NCBI RefSeq assembly: GCF_003820355.1
Contig: NZ_RPOK01000002.1
Coordinates: forward strand, 744,001 to 808,000
From: Paralteromonas sediminis
Lineage (GTDB): Bacteria; Pseudomonadota; Gammaproteobacteria; Enterobacterales; Alteromonadaceae
Reading direction: 5' to 3'
DNA length: 64,000 nucleotides
Positions 27,410-36,563 of this stretch are shown here, piece by piece. Under the pieces are notes generated by a model that made no database searches, had not been told where the DNA came from, and saw only the letters and a list, made by a program, of their open reading frames with translations. Within the stretch, counting starts at the first letter, position 1. Each line of letters starts with the position of its first letter. Position numbers and translations under genes: made by a program.

Positions 27410-30235
27410 TTATTTGATCGTGAGTGCGTCTTCAACCAACGCTTTTTGTTGTTGGTTGTGAACAGATACATACCCTACAGCAGGTGATGCCGAAGCTTCG
27501 CGTCCTGCGTAGGTCAGTGTGGCACCTTCCGGTATAGCCTGCCAGAAATGGTGTTGGCTACAATACCAGGCGCCCTGATTTTGCGGTTCTTCTTGACACC
27601 ACACCCAATCCTTCACATGAGAATATTGTGCTACCACTTTAGCACATTCTTCCTGCGGGAATGGATACAGTTGTTCAAGTCGGATGATCGCAACATCCGT
27701 TTGTTCGTTCTTGCGTCTTTGTTCGAGTAAATCATAGTAAACTTTGCCCGAACACATCACCACGCGCTTAACTTTTTTCGCATCCAGGTCGTCAACCTCA
27801 CCAATTACGTTGTGAAACACACCTTCAGACAATTCTTCCAATGAAGATACTGCCAATGGATGTCTCAATAATGACTTTGGTGACATAACGACAAGCGGCT
27901 TTCTCATGGGCCTAACAATTTGGCGCCTAATCATGTTAAACACCTGGGCTGGTGTAGACGGAATACAGACCTGCCAATTGTGATCAGCACATAACTGAAG
28001 GAAGCGTTCCAAGCGCGCCGAGCTATGCTCCGGACCCTGCCCTTCATAACCATGAGGTAATAGCACAGCGAGACCACATAACCGCCCCCACTTAGCCTCA
28101 CCAGAGCTCAAAAACTGGTCAAATACAACCTGCGCACCATTGGCAAAATCACCAAACTGCGCTTCCCATATTGTGAGACATGAAGGTTCCGCGGTGGCAT
28201 AGCCATATTCAAAGGCCATAACAGCTTCTTCAGACAACACGGAATCATAAATTTCCATCGTGCCCTGATTGTCACTGATATGTTGCAGCGGCATATAGGT
28301 ACTGCCATCTGTCTGGTTATGAATAACGGCGTGACGATGGAAGAAGGTGCCACGCCCAGAATCCTGACCGACCAAGCGGATTGGATTGCCTCCGTTTACC
28401 ACGGTTGCATAGGCCAGATTCTCGGCCATTCCCCAGTCGAGCGGCTTTTCGCCTTCAATCATGGCCTTACGGTCTTGGTACAGCTTGTTTACACGAGACT
28501 GTAACTTAACATCTTCAGGGAAGGTGACGAGTTTCCGGCCCAGCCCCTTTAATTCAGTTACACTGATGCTGCCATCGTAGGGCACATCCCAGTCATGGCC
28601 AAGATATGGACGCCAATCGACAGAGTGCTCTGTCATTGGGCGCCATTCCTCTACAACACATGCTCCGTGGTCCAGGGCCGCACGATACTCATCGACATAC
28701 TTGTCGACTTCACGATCGGAAATCACACCTTCAGCAATAAGCTGGTCTGCATATAGCGCTCGTGGCACAGGGTGCTTTTTAATTTTTTGGTACATCAGCG
28801 GCTGAGTCGCGTTCGGTTCGTCCGCTTCATTGTGACCGTGGCGACGGTAACAGACCAAGTCAATGACCACATCACGCTTAAATTTGTTGCGGTATTCCAA
28901 AGCCAACTTGGTCACAAACAACACTGCTTCTGGATCATCAGAATTAACGTGGAAGATAGGTGCCTGAACCATCTTCGCGATATCTGTACAGTATTGCGTA
29001 GAGCGGGTATCTTCTGTTTTAGAGGTAGTAAAACCAACCTGGTTATTAACCACAATACGCACTGTTCCGCCCACTGCAAAGCCACGTGTTTGAGACATAT
29101 TGAATGTCTCCTGCACCACGCCCTGACCTGCAATAGCAGAATCACCGTGAATGGTAATAGGCAAAACATTGCCAGAGTTGTATTCACGACGCGCCATTCG
29201 CGCTCTAACCGAACCCATAACGACAGGGTTAACGATTTCCAAGTGTGATGGGTTAAATGCCAATGCTAAATGCACATTGCCACCAGCCGTAGCGAAGTCA
29301 GACGAAAACCCGGCGTGGTACTTCACATCACCTGCGCCTAAAGACTCGTCGTGTTTACCAGAGAACTCGTCGAACAATACAGACGGATTTTTACCTAAAA
29401 CATTAACCAGCACATTCAAACGACCACGGTGAGCCATTCCGATAACAACTTCTTTAGTGCCAACTTCACCTGCTTCGTGAATAAGACCTTTAAGCATGGG
29501 AATTAATGAATCGCCGCCCTCTAGCGAGAAGCGCTTCGCGCCAGGGAACTTAGACCCCAGATATTTTTCCATGCCATCTGCCGCGATCAAGCCTTTCAGG
29601 ATTGCGACCTTCTTCTCTTTCGAAATTTCTGGTTTGGCTTCTACTGACTCAATTTTTTGTTGTAACCAACGTTTCTGCTCTGTGTCGGTTATGTGCATGT
29701 ACTCAGCGCCTACAGAGCCACAGTAAGTGCGGTTAAGTGATTTGAACAAATCGCCTAATGGCATTGACTCTTTGCCGATAGCATAAGAACCCACGTTAAA
29801 AACGCTGTCAAACTCGCTCTCAGAAAGGTTATGGTGTGAAAGCTCTAAATCTCTGACCCTTTCCTGTTGCCATAAGCCAAGAGGATCCAGATTTGCATGC
29901 TGGTGACCGCGAAATCGGTAGGCATTAATGAGCTGAAGAACCTTTACCTGCTTCTCATCAGAGTGTGTGTTAGAACCTGCACTACTTGCTGAAACTCCCA
30001 CTCTTGAAAGTGGGCCCATAGCGGCTAAAGTCCTGAATTTATCCTTGATAAGCGTATGATTAGTATCCAGTTCGACACCATCAACCTTTGGTAACTTATC
30101 GAATACTTCACGCCACTCTTGAGACACACCTTGCGGATCATCCAGATAGGCTTCGTACATCTCTTCAATGTACGGTGCGTTGGCACCCGCCATATGTGAC
30201 GAATCCCACCATGCTTGCATAACACTTTCTTGCAT
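27410..30235 (-). CDS. sucA: 2-oxoglutarate dehydrogenase E1 component
   Basis: A 941-aa thiamine-diphosphate enzyme that decarboxylates 2-oxoglutarate. I start at the ATG at 30235 (MQESVMQAWWDSSHMAGAN), which has AAGG seven bases upstream and matches the usual SucA N-terminus; a TTG at 30256 would add seven residues. Landmarks are FRFRGH-like YRFRGHQHANLDPLG, GMAHRGRLNVLVNVLGK, GDSAIAGQGVVQE and NNQVGFTTS (cofactor region), and PHGYEGQGPEHSSARLERFLQL. It is followed at once by sucB and preceded by sdhB with a terminator between them. Confidence 0.97.
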   Translation of the reverse strand: MQESVMQAWWDSSHMAGANAPYIEEMYEAYLDDPQGVSQEWREVFDKLPKVDGVELDTNHTLIKDKFRTLAAMGPLSRVGVSASSAGSNTHSDEKQVKVLQLINAYRFRGHQHANLDPLGLWQQERVRDLELSHHNLSESEFDSVFNVGSYAIGKESMPLGDLFKSLNRTYCGSVGAEYMHITDTEQKRWLQQKIESVEAKPEISKEKKVAILKGLIAADGMEKYLGSKFPGAKRFSLEGGDSLIPMLKGLIHEAGEVGTKEVVIGMAHRGRLNVLVNVLGKNPSVLFDEFSGKHDESLGAGDVKYHAGFSSDFATAGGNVHLALAFNPSHLEIVNPVVMGSVRARMARREYNSGNVLPITIHGDSAIAGQGVVQETFNMSQTRGFAVGGTVRIVVNNQVGFTTSKTEDTRSTQYCTDIAKMVQAPIFHVNSDDPEAVLFVTKLALEYRNKFKRDVVIDLVCYRRHGHNEADEPNATQPLMYQKIKKHPVPRALYADQLIAEGVISDREVDKYVDEYRAALDHGACVVEEWRPMTEHSVDWRPYLGHDWDVPYDGSISVTELKGLGRKLVTFPEDVKLQSRVNKLYQDRKAMIEGEKPLDWGMAENLAYATVVNGGNPIRLVGQDSGRGTFFHRHAVIHNQTDGSTYMPLQHISDNQGTMEIYDSVLSEEAVMAFEYGYATAEPSCLTIWEAQFGDFANGAQVVFDQFLSSGEAKWGRLCGLAVLLPHGYEGQGPEHSSARLERFLQLCADHNWQVCIPSTPAQVFNMIRRQIVRPMRKPLVVMSPKSLLRHPLAVSSLEELSEGVFHNVIGEVDDLDAKKVKRVVMCSGKVYYDLLEQRRKNEQTDVAIIRLEQLYPFPQEECAKVVAQYSHVKDWVWCQEEPQNQGAWYCSQHHFWQAIPEGATLTYAGREASASPAVGYVSVHNQQQKALVEDALTIK

Positions 30236-30341
30236 TCTTTTGCCTTGGTTTGCCAATTTAGGGTCCGGGAATTAATTCCCTTATTTTAATCATTTATGTG
30301 GGTTTAACCCAACATTAAATACAGGTTTTTCCTGCTTTTTA

Positions 30342-30376
30342 AACAAAAATGGCCATCCTAACGGGACGGCCATTTA
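30342..30376 (-). terminator. Terminator between sdhB and sucA
   Basis: Stem AAATGGCC / GGCCATTT with an inner GTCC/GGAT pairing; on the minus strand the stem runs into ATTTTTG. It would end the sdhCDAB transcript. A second perfect 8-bp dyad (TTGTTTGT / ACAAACAA, 30388-30410) lies just after the sdhB stop. Confidence 0.8.
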
Positions 30377-30416
30377 ATACTTACGTCTTGTTTGTTGATA
30401 AAACAAACAATGTTGA

Positions 30417-31127
30417 CTACACGGCCCTTTGTAGCAACATAGATTTTATGTGACCGATTGCCTTGGTAGGATTTAATCCTTTAGGACAAACACTGACACA
30501 ATTCATAATACCGTGACAACGGAACACACTGAACGCATCATCCAGGTCATTCAAACGCTCATCGGTCGCGGTATCACGACTGTCAATTAGGAACCGGTAT
30601 GCATGTAAAAGACCCGCCGGCCCAATAAACTTATCAGGGTTCCACCAAAAAGATGGACATGAGGTAGAGCAACATGCACACAAGATACACTCGTACAGGC
30701 CATCAAGCTTAGCACGCTCTTCAGGTGACTGAAGGTGTTCTCTCGCTGGCGGTTGCTTACTGTCATTAATTAAAAACGGCTTAATCTTTTCATACTGGGT
30801 GTAAAACTGTGTCATGTCTACTACCAGGTCGCGCACAACAGGCAGACCTGGCAGAGGGCGGACAACAATTTTACCTTTGCCCAAGGCTGAGAGTGGTGTG
30901 ATACATGCCAGGCCATTTTTACCATTCATGTTCATACCATCTGAGCCACACACGCCCTCGCGGCAAGAGCGACGGAAAGAGAGTGTAGGATCTTGTTCTT
31001 TTAAAAGAAGCAAGGCATCCAACACCATCATGTCCTGACCTTCCTCAACGTCTATTGAGTAGTCTTGCATGCGTGGCGCATCGTCCACTTCCGGGTTGTA
31101 ACGATAAACAGAAAATTGTAATTGCAT
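30417..31127 (-). CDS. sdhB: Succinate dehydrogenase iron-sulfur subunit
   Basis: A 236-aa subunit carrying three Fe-S clusters that pass electrons from SdhA to quinone. Start chosen at the ATG at 31127: GAGG lies eight bases upstream and the protein then matches E. coli SdhB. An ATG at 31133 is only two bases from the same site. The 2Fe-2S ligands are in CREGVCGSDGMNMNGKNGLAC; the 4Fe-4S and 3Fe-4S ligands are in CILCACCSTSCPSFWW and CHGIMNCVSVCPKG. It is the last gene of sdhCDAB. Confidence 0.96.
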   Translation of the reverse strand: MQLQFSVYRYNPEVDDAPRMQDYSIDVEEGQDMMVLDALLLLKEQDPTLSFRRSCREGVCGSDGMNMNGKNGLACITPLSALGKGKIVVRPLPGLPVVRDLVVDMTQFYTQYEKIKPFLINDSKQPPAREHLQSPEERAKLDGLYECILCACCSTSCPSFWWNPDKFIGPAGLLHAYRFLIDSRDTATDERLNDLDDAFSVFRCHGIMNCVSVCPKGLNPTKAIGHIKSMLLQRAV

Positions 31128-31142
31128 CGTCATTGCCTCACA

Positions 31143-32915
31143 TTAATACGAACGTACTTTTGGCGGGAAAGCTTCACGTAGCTTAGGCGCCATATTAACT
31201 TCACGACGAGACATAGACTCTGTCTCTGGATTATAGATAGTGTGGCACAGCCATTTTTCATCGTCCCTATCAGGGAAATCGAAACGGCTGTGAGCACCGC
31301 GACTTTCTGTACGGAAGTTGGCTGCTACCGCTGTGCTATAGGCCGTTTCCATCAGATTATCGAGTTCTAAACACTCTATACGCTGTGTATTAAAGTCTGC
31401 GCTCTTGTCATCCAAGCGGGCGTGTTGCAAACGCTCTCGAATCTCTGACAATTGTTTAAGGCCGTCAGCCATTGCTTCGCCTTCGCGGAATACAGAAAAA
31501 CTAAGCTGCATACATTCTTGCATGTCTTTCTTAATTTGAACCGGATCCTCGCCCTTGCCTTTTTCAGAGCTTTCCCAACGATTAAAACGCGCCATCGCTG
31601 CATCTAGATCTGATTGTGAGGCGTCGCGCATCGGTGCTACTTCATCGAGCTTGTCGCCAAGATGCAATCCAGTAGCACGACCAAACACCACCAAATCAAG
31701 CAGCGAGTTGCCACCCAATCGGTTTGCACCGTGAACAGATACACACGCAATTTCGCCGCAGGCAAACAGACCGTTCAATGGCTTCTCGTTACCTTCAGCG
31801 TCAATTTGGAGAACCTGACCGTCGACATTTGTAGGCACACCACCCATCATATAGTGACACGTAGGAATGACCGGAATAGGCTCTTTTACAGGGTCAACGT
31901 GAGCAAAGGTTCTGGAAAGCTCAAGAATACCAGGCAAACGTGACTCAAGTACGTCTTTACCCAAATGGTCGAGTTTAAGCTTGATGTGTGTACCCCAAGG
32001 ACCTTCACAACCACGACCTTCACGAATTTCTGTCATCATGGAGCGAGCTACAACGTCACGACCTGCAAGGTCTTTTGCGTTGGGTGCATAGCGCTCCATG
32101 AAGCGTTCACCATCTTTGTTCAGCAGATATCCGCCTTCACCGCGACAACCTTCAGTCACCAAGGTACCGGCACCAGCGATGCCCGTTGGATGAAATTGCC
32201 ACATTTCCATGTCTTGCACCGGTGCACCGGCACGTAAAGCCATGCCCACGCCGTCACCGGTATTAATATGCGCGTTGGTGGTAGATGCGTAAATACGCCC
32301 TGCTCCACCGGTCGCTAACACGACGGCACGAGATTTAAAATAAACCACTTCACCCGTTTCAATGTCGATAGCGGTACATCCGACCACATCGCCGTCTTGG
32401 TTTTTAACCAAGTCCAAGGCATACCACTCACTGAAAACTTTCGTTTTATTTTTTACATTCTGCTGATAGAGCAAATGCAATAGTGCGTGCCCCGTCCGGT
32501 CTGCTGCGGCAGCTGTTCTAGCAGCCTGCTCACCACCGAAATTCTTCGACTGACCACCAAATGGACGCTGATACACCCTACCGTTTTCAAAACGCGAGAA
32601 TGGCAAGCCCATGTTTTCCATCTCAATTATAGCTTCAGGACCTGTTTTGCACATATATTCGATGGCTTCTTGATCACCGATGTAGTCTGACCCTTTGACC
32701 GTGTCATACATGTGCCATTCCCAATTGTCCTCATGAGAGTTTCCCAGAGCTACAGTGATACCACCTTGAGCAGATACTGTATGAGAACGGGTTGGAAAAA
32801 CTTTAGACAAAAGCGCGCAAGACTTGCCGCTTTGAGAAATTTGTAATGCGGCACGCATTCCCGCACCACCTGCGCCGATTACTACGGCATCGTATTCATG
32901 AACTGGTAGATTCAT
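31143..32915 (-). CDS. sdhA: Succinate dehydrogenase flavoprotein subunit
   Basis: A 590-aa catalytic subunit with covalent FAD. Start at the ATG at 32915 ([19 protein letters not shown]), one base after the sdhD stop; the open frame extends 15 codons into sdhD in another frame and is not needed. It has the dinucleotide-binding [25 protein letters not shown] with the His that carries FAD, and the active-site region [38 protein letters not shown] is near the FAD. Length equals E. coli SdhA. Confidence 0.96.
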   Translation of the reverse strand: MNLPVHEYDAVVIGAGGAGMRAALQISQSGKSCALLSKVFPTRSHTVSAQGGITVALGNSHEDNWEWHMYDTVKGSDYIGDQEAIEYMCKTGPEAIIEMENMGLPFSRFENGRVYQRPFGGQSKNFGGEQAARTAAAADRTGHALLHLLYQQNVKNKTKVFSEWYALDLVKNQDGDVVGCTAIDIETGEVVYFKSRAVVLATGGAGRIYASTTNAHINTGDGVGMALRAGAPVQDMEMWQFHPTGIAGAGTLVTEGCRGEGGYLLNKDGERFMERYAPNAKDLAGRDVVARSMMTEIREGRGCEGPWGTHIKLKLDHLGKDVLESRLPGILELSRTFAHVDPVKEPIPVIPTCHYMMGGVPTNVDGQVLQIDAEGNEKPLNGLFACGEIACVSVHGANRLGGNSLLDLVVFGRATGLHLGDKLDEVAPMRDASQSDLDAAMARFNRWESSEKGKGEDPVQIKKDMQECMQLSFSVFREGEAMADGLKQLSEIRERLQHARLDDKSADFNTQRIECLELDNLMETAYSTAVAANFRTESRGAHSRFDFPDRDDEKWLCHTIYNPETESMSRREVNMAPKLREAFPPKVRSY

Positions 32916-32916
32916 A

Positions 32917-33264
32917 CTACACTCCCCACAACACAAACAAACCAACTGCAACGTAAACAAACGCGATAATGTTCAACACGTATTGCAACGTCGCTCTCAA
33001 CCCAGTGGGCTTTACGTAGTCTGTTAATACTTGCCAAAGTCCAATTCGGACGTGGATCATAATTGCTACGAGTGCAGCAAGTGTAAACACTTTCATACCA
33101 ATGGAAGAGAACAGACCCTGCCATACCTCGAAAGTGATGTTGTCGGTTGTGATAAAAAACCACGCTAGATATAGAGTAAACGCAGTGATAATCGCCGCTG
33201 TCGCACGCAACGAAACGTAATCTTGAACGCCGTCGCGTTTGATACTGGCCTGATTGGTTACCAT
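32917..33264 (-). CDS. sdhD: Succinate dehydrogenase membrane anchor subunit
   Basis: A 115-aa protein with three transmembrane helices, the same length as E. coli SdhD. Start at the ATG at 33264 ([21 protein letters not shown]); the longer open frame reads back into sdhC and is a shadow. The heme/quinone motif [19 protein letters not shown] contains the His that ligates heme b and the Asp-Tyr pair at the quinone site. It overlaps the end of sdhC by seven bases. Confidence 0.95.
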   Translation of the reverse strand: MVTNQASIKRDGVQDYVSLRATAAIITAFTLYLAWFFITTDNITFEVWQGLFSSIGMKVFTLAALVAIMIHVRIGLWQVLTDYVKPTGLRATLQYVLNIIAFVYVAVGLFVLWGV

Positions 33265-33632
33265 AATGCAATTCCTCCAGCAATCGTCAATACAATCCAA
33301 AGGCCAATAACTGCTTTGGCACTCGCATTGCCTGACTCTAATTCTTCCCAATACCCCATATCCATAATTACGTGGCGTACACCGCCAAGTAGATGGTAGG
33401 TCAATGCGGAAACGGTGCCGATGGCAATAAATTTGCCAATAAAGCCATTCATCATTTCAACCACCTGGTCAAAACCAGCCGATGAAGACAATGATACAGC
33501 CCACGCCCAAATCACGAATAACAGGGCAAAAAACATTGCCACACCAGTTACGCGGTGAAGGATGGACGAAATAGCAGAAGGAGGAAATTTGATGGTGTTA
33601 AGATCTAAATTTACGGGTCTTTGCTTTTTCAC
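33258..33632 (-). CDS. sdhC: Succinate dehydrogenase cytochrome b556 subunit
   Basis: A 124-aa protein with three transmembrane helices. RPVNLDLNTIKFPPSAISSILHRVTG is the family N-terminus with the quinone-site Ser/Arg. The heme-ligating His is H80 in LTYHLLGGVRHVIMD. First gene of sdhCDAB; divergent from gltA across a 406-bp AT-rich region. Confidence 0.95.
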   Translation of the reverse strand: MKKQRPVNLDLNTIKFPPSAISSILHRVTGVAMFFALLFVIWAWAVSLSSSAGFDQVVEMMNGFIGKFIAIGTVSALTYHLLGGVRHVIMDMGYWEELESGNASAKAVIGLWIVLTIAGGIALW

Positions 33633-34038
33633 ACTAAGATGCCTGTTTTATCCAATTGAGTTACGCAATTAATTTTAACAAAAATTTAATGCGTTCTGCT
33701 TGGTGTTACGATTTTGTTAATTTTATTATAATAAATTTTTAAGGCGCACATATTTCGTCTTAAAAGCCTACTGAGTATATCTAGCGACAAATTTAAATAC
33801 AATTTTTTGTGCTTTATTAAGACCTTAGTCGTATGACAATTTGTACATTCTCTATGCTATACCCTTTGGTGTATCTTAAGGGACATCAAATTTATAAATA
33901 CCGAATATATATTGTGCATTTATGCATTAAAATTGACTTATTGAGGTAGAATAAGTACAAATACGCCACTTTTCCCAACGATTGAGTCAATTTTAGACTA
34001 TTTCGCTGCAAACAGAACATTTCTGAGGAGAGCATTTT
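33633..34038. promoter_or_regulatory. Divergent sdhC / gltA control region
   Basis: A 406-bp AT-rich region with no coding capacity that I can see. It must hold promoters for the sdh operon (minus) and gltA (plus). A TATAAT on the minus strand is at 33725-33730. The best sigma-70 match is on the gltA side and is listed separately. Confidence 0.6.
33933..33961 (+). promoter_or_regulatory. Candidate sigma-70 promoter for gltA
   Basis: TTGACT (33933-33938), a 17-base spacer, then TACAAA (33956-33961). This lies about 78 bp before the gltA ATG. It is a prediction from consensus match only. Confidence 0.45.
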
Positions 34039-35319
34039 ATGGCAGACCAGAAAGCCATTTTAAAAGCCGGTGATAAAGAAGTAGAACTCCCTATCCTCTC
34101 CGGCTCAGCCGGTCACGATGTGATAGACGTAAGGGCGCTGGGCGCAAGTGGATATTTCACTTTCGATCCTGGCTTTATGGCGACAGGTTCATGTGAATCC
34201 GCCATTACATTTATCGATGGCGCAAAAGGTGTCTTGCTGCACCGCGGTTACCCGATTGAAGAATTGGCCCGTGACGCAGACTACCTAGAAGTGTGCCATA
34301 TGTTGCTTCACGGTGAAGCACCAAATGCAGAAGAATACAAAGAATTTAAGGCCACGATCACGCGCCACACCATGGTGCATGAACAAATCAATATGTTCTT
34401 TCATGGTTTTAGAAACGATGCCCACCCAATGGCTATGTTGTGTGGTACTGTGGGCGCGTTATCCTCTTTTTACCACAGCGACTTAGACGTTTCTAACCCC
34501 GAGCAGCGCGTACGCAGTGCACACCGTTTAATTGCAAAAATGCCGACACTGGTTGCTATGTGCTACAAGTATAACGTAGGGCAACCATTTGTTTATCCTC
34601 GCAATGATTTGAGCTATGCAGAAAACTTCCTCAACATGATGTTCTCTGTTCCTGCGGAAGACTACAAAATTAGTCCGGCTGTGGCGCGTGCAATGGACCG
34701 TATTTTTACGTTACATGCCGACCATGAGCAAAATGCATCTACTTCAACGGTTCGTCTTGCAGGTTCATCTGGTGCAAACCCTTACGCTTGTATCGCCGCA
34801 GGTGTGGCCTCACTATGGGGGCCAGCACATGGTGGTGCCAACGAAGCTTGCCTGAATATGCTCGAGGAGATTGGTTCGGTTGACCGCATACCCGAGTTTA
34901 TCGAACGCGCTAAAGACAAAAACGATCCTTTCCGTCTCATGGGCTTTGGCCACAGGGTTTACAAGAACCATGACCCACGCGCCACTGTGATGCGTGAAAG
35001 TTGTCATGAAGTACTTAATGAACTTGAAGTAAAAGATCCACTGCTTGAAGTGGCAATGGAACTTGAGCGTATTGCGCTTGAAGACCCTTACTTCAAAGAG
35101 AAGAAATTGTTCCCTAATGTCGATTTCTATTCAGGTATCGTACTGAAGGCGATTGGTATTCCTACAAACATGTTTACTTGTATTTTCGCCTTATCGCGCA
35201 CTGTTGGCTGGATTTCTCACTGGCATGAAATGCTGAGCCAGCCGGGTCAGAAGATCGGGCGTCCGCGTCAGCTCTACACAGGTGAAACTGAAAGAAAATA
35301 TAACCCTATTGAAAAATAA
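34039..35319 (+). CDS. gltA: Citrate synthase (type II)
   Basis: A 426-aa enzyme making citrate from oxaloacetate and acetyl-Co[39 protein letters not shown] (substrate His) and [14 protein letters not shown] (second catalytic His) are present. [16 protein letters not shown] holds the catalytic Asp. The length and N-terminal extension are those of the hexameric, NADH-regulated Gram-negative type. GAGGAG lies eight bases before the ATG. Stands alone, followed by a strong terminator. Confidence 0.97.
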   Translation: MADQKAILKAGDKEVELPILSGSAGHDVIDVRALGASGYFTFDPGFMATGSCESAITFIDGAKGVLLHRGYPIEELARDADYLEVCHMLLHGEAPNAEEYKEFKATITRHTMVHEQINMFFHGFRNDAHPMAMLCGTVGALSSFYHSDLDVSNPEQRVRSAHRLIAKMPTLVAMCYKYNVGQPFVYPRNDLSYAENFLNMMFSVPAEDYKISPAVARAMDRIFTLHADHEQNASTSTVRLAGSSGANPYACIAAGVASLWGPAHGGANEACLNMLEEIGSVDRIPEFIERAKDKNDPFRLMGFGHRVYKNHDPRATVMRESCHEVLNELEVKDPLLEVAMELERIALEDPYFKEKKLFPNVDFYSGIVLKAIGIPTNMFTCIFALSRTVGWISHWHEMLSQPGQKIGRPRQLYTGETERKYNPIEK

Positions 35320-35336
35320 GGGTTTATTACTAAATT

Positions 35337-35365
35337 AAAATGGCGCCAAATGGCGCTATTTTTTT
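35337..35365 (+). terminator. Terminator after gltA
   Basis: Stem AAAATGGCGCC / GGCGCTATTTT with loop AAAT and a T-run. It separates gltA from the small membrane-protein gene whose start is 17 bp on. Confidence 0.88.
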
Positions 35366-35381
35366 AAACGAAGAAAATACT

Positions 35382-35804
35382 ATGAAAAATACAGCTTGGT
35401 TATTGGGTGTGGCGGGTCTTCTGCCCTTTGTCGGTATTCCTTTGTTGGCAACCACGAACACCATTGACTGGTATTTAGCAGCCAAAGGATTTGTCAGTTA
35501 CAGTGCAGTAATCCTCTCATTTTTGGGCGGTATTCACTGGTATGACGCAATATGTGGTAATCGGTCGAAGCATCAGATATATGTGGCTATGCTGCCCAGT
35601 ATTCTAGGATGGTTGTGCCTTGCCTTTATCCCTCAATTAATGGCATTAGGGCTTCTGTCAGTCGGTTTTTTGTTGATCATGTTGTACGATAAACAAGTTC
35701 TGACGCTGCCGAAAGATAAGGTAGTCTGGTATACAAAATTGCGTATGACATTAACGACTGTAGTCGTGCTAAGTCATGGTTGGATGATTTTTTCATTAAA
35801 TTGA
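35382..35804 (+). CDS. DUF3429 family membrane protein
   Basis: A 140-aa hydrophobic protein from the ATG at 35382. There are four likely transmembrane segments: about 5-24, 35-53, 66-84 (MLPSILGWLCLAFIP) and 90-103, with another at the C-terminus. The conserved GGIHWYDAI stretch is typical of DUF3429. The open frame begins at 35340 inside the terminator hairpin and is not a credible start. Function of the family is unknown. Its stop is 14 bp from the end of a convergent tiny membrane-peptide gene. Confidence 0.78.
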   Translation: MKNTAWLLGVAGLLPFVGIPLLATTNTIDWYLAAKGFVSYSAVILSFLGGIHWYDAICGNRSKHQIYVAMLPSILGWLCLAFIPQLMALGLLSVGFLLIMLYDKQVLTLPKDKVVWYTKLRMTLTTVVVLSHGWMIFSLN

Positions 35805-35817
35805 ACAAGTAATATGC

Positions 35818-35946
35818 TCATAAACTTCGTAAAAGAGCATCAAGTTTGTCTATAACGAGAATAATAAGTGTGATGAAAGACACAATGAAGCCCGCTTTTA
35901 CAATGGGACTGTATGATTTATATCGCATCTTCAGCTTTTTAAACAT
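35818..35946 (-). CDS. 42-aa cationic single-span membrane peptide, candidate bacteriocin immunity
   Basis: A short gene that standard length cut-offs miss. The peptide begins MFKKLKMRYKSYSPIVKAG, strongly basic. One transmembrane helix follows (FIVSFITLIILVI), then a short tail DKLDALLRSL. AGGGGGG lies just before the ATG. It is the third gene in line after two double-glycine-leader peptide genes, 67 bp downstream of the nearer. Small basic membrane proteins next to class II bacteriocins are often their immunity proteins. The gene model is supported by the ribosome site and composition; the role is inferred from position. Confidence 0.55.
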   Translation of the reverse strand: MFKKLKMRYKSYSPIVKAGFIVSFITLIILVIDKLDALLRSL

Positions 35947-36013
35947 CAGCCCCCCTAGGTAATCTCACTTTGACTCGTTTGAAATAAATCTTAGAGGGCA
36001 TTATTTATGACTC

Positions 36014-36190
36014 TTAATCCTGGTGGTTATCAGGCTGCAAGGCTGTAGTTCGGGCTCCGTTATAATAATTGCCACCCGCGTCTTCCAGCGCACCAACAAG
36101 TTTCCCAACTGCATAACCTGTCCAATACCAAATGCTAGCACTATAAGCACCAGAGACCTTATTGACTTCCATTTCATCGAGCTCTTTCAT
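36014..36190 (-). CDS. 58-aa double-glycine-leader peptide with GxxxG motifs (bacteriocin candidate)
   Basis: Leader MKELDEMEVNKVSGA has the class II pattern: an acidic, Leu/Met/Val-spaced amphipathic helix ending in Gly-Ala, a usual variant of Gly-Gly. The predicted mature peptide of 43 residues begins YSASIWYWTGYAVG. It holds GYAVGKLVG, a GxxxGxxxG run, as in class IIb two-peptide bacteriocins where such motifs pack two helices together. The C-terminus is polar (PDNHQD). AAGGA lies six bases before the ATG. It follows the 51-aa peptide gene by 42 bp. No peptidase-containing ABC exporter is present in the window. Confidence 0.7.
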   Translation of the reverse strand: MKELDEMEVNKVSGAYSASIWYWTGYAVGKLVGALEDAGGNYYNGARTTALQPDNHQD

Positions 36191-36232
36191 TGTTGTTCCT
36201 TTAGTCTAATTCTATAATTAATTTGAGAGTGA

Positions 36233-36388
36233 TTATGAGTGGAGACCATCATAAAAGCCTGCTCCTAACTCTTCGCCTATTTCTTTAAGCTCGTCTTTAC
36301 AGGCAATCAGAATCGTCCACACGGCAATCGCTGAACTTGTTGCGCCACCATTTATCTGCTCAATATCCCTATCATCTAATTCTTGCAT
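36233..36388 (-). CDS. 51-aa double-glycine-leader peptide with GxxxG motifs (bacteriocin candidate)
   Basis: Leader MQELDDRDIEQINGG is a textbook double-glycine leader: MxEL start, acidic and Ile-spaced, with Asn-Gly-Gly at the cut. The predicted mature peptide of 36 residues starts ATSSAIAVWTILIACKDEL, with a hydrophobic first half. It ends GEELGAGFYDGLHS, with GEELG and GFYDG as GxxxG motifs. There is one Cys. AAGGA lies eight bases before the ATG. It is first of three small genes on the minus strand. A short dyad (TACAAC / GTTGTA, 36429-36446) lies about 40-58 bp upstream of the start. Confidence 0.72.
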   Translation of the reverse strand: MQELDDRDIEQINGGATSSAIAVWTILIACKDELKEIGEELGAGFYDGLHS

Positions 36389-36428
36389 CTGTCATTTCCT
36401 TATAACATTAAAATTGGTTTTTAACGCA

Positions 36429-36446
36429 TACAACAAAATCGTTGTA
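36429..36446. promoter_or_regulatory. Small dyad upstream of the leader-peptide genes
   Basis: TACAAC aaaatc GTTGTA, a 6-bp inverted repeat in the AT-rich stretch ahead of the 51-aa peptide gene. It could be an operator; chance occurrence is not excluded. Confidence 0.25.
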
Positions 36447-36482
36447 ATGATTCAACAGTATAGAGATAAGGATGTGGGTAAC

Positions 36483-36517
36483 AGCTGATCGCAAGCACAG
36501 CTTCCGATCAGCTTTTT
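36483..36517 (+). terminator. Terminator-like hairpin upstream of the peptide genes
   Basis: A 9-bp perfect stem AGCTGATCG / CGATCAGCT with a 13-base loop and TTTTT on the plus strand. No plus-strand gene leads into it directly. On the minus strand it falls between the phosphomannomutase stop and the peptide operon, where it could help insulate the two. Confidence 0.5.
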
Positions 36518-36541
36518 ATTGAATAACGCAAAGCAAAGTCA

Positions 36542-36559
36542 GTGGGCGCTCAGGCCCAC
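36542..36559 (-). terminator. Short GC-rich hairpin after the phosphomannomutase gene
   Basis: A 6-bp perfect stem GTGGGC / GCCCAC with loop GCTCAG, five bases past the stop codon. The tail on the minus strand is only weakly T-rich, so termination is likely but not certain. Confidence 0.45.
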
Positions 36560-36563
36560 CCTT

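Noticed and set aside
28772..29248. 158-codon open frame antisense to sucA
   Set aside because: Rich in His/Arg/Cys as expected for an antisense frame of a conserved gene; no ribosome site.
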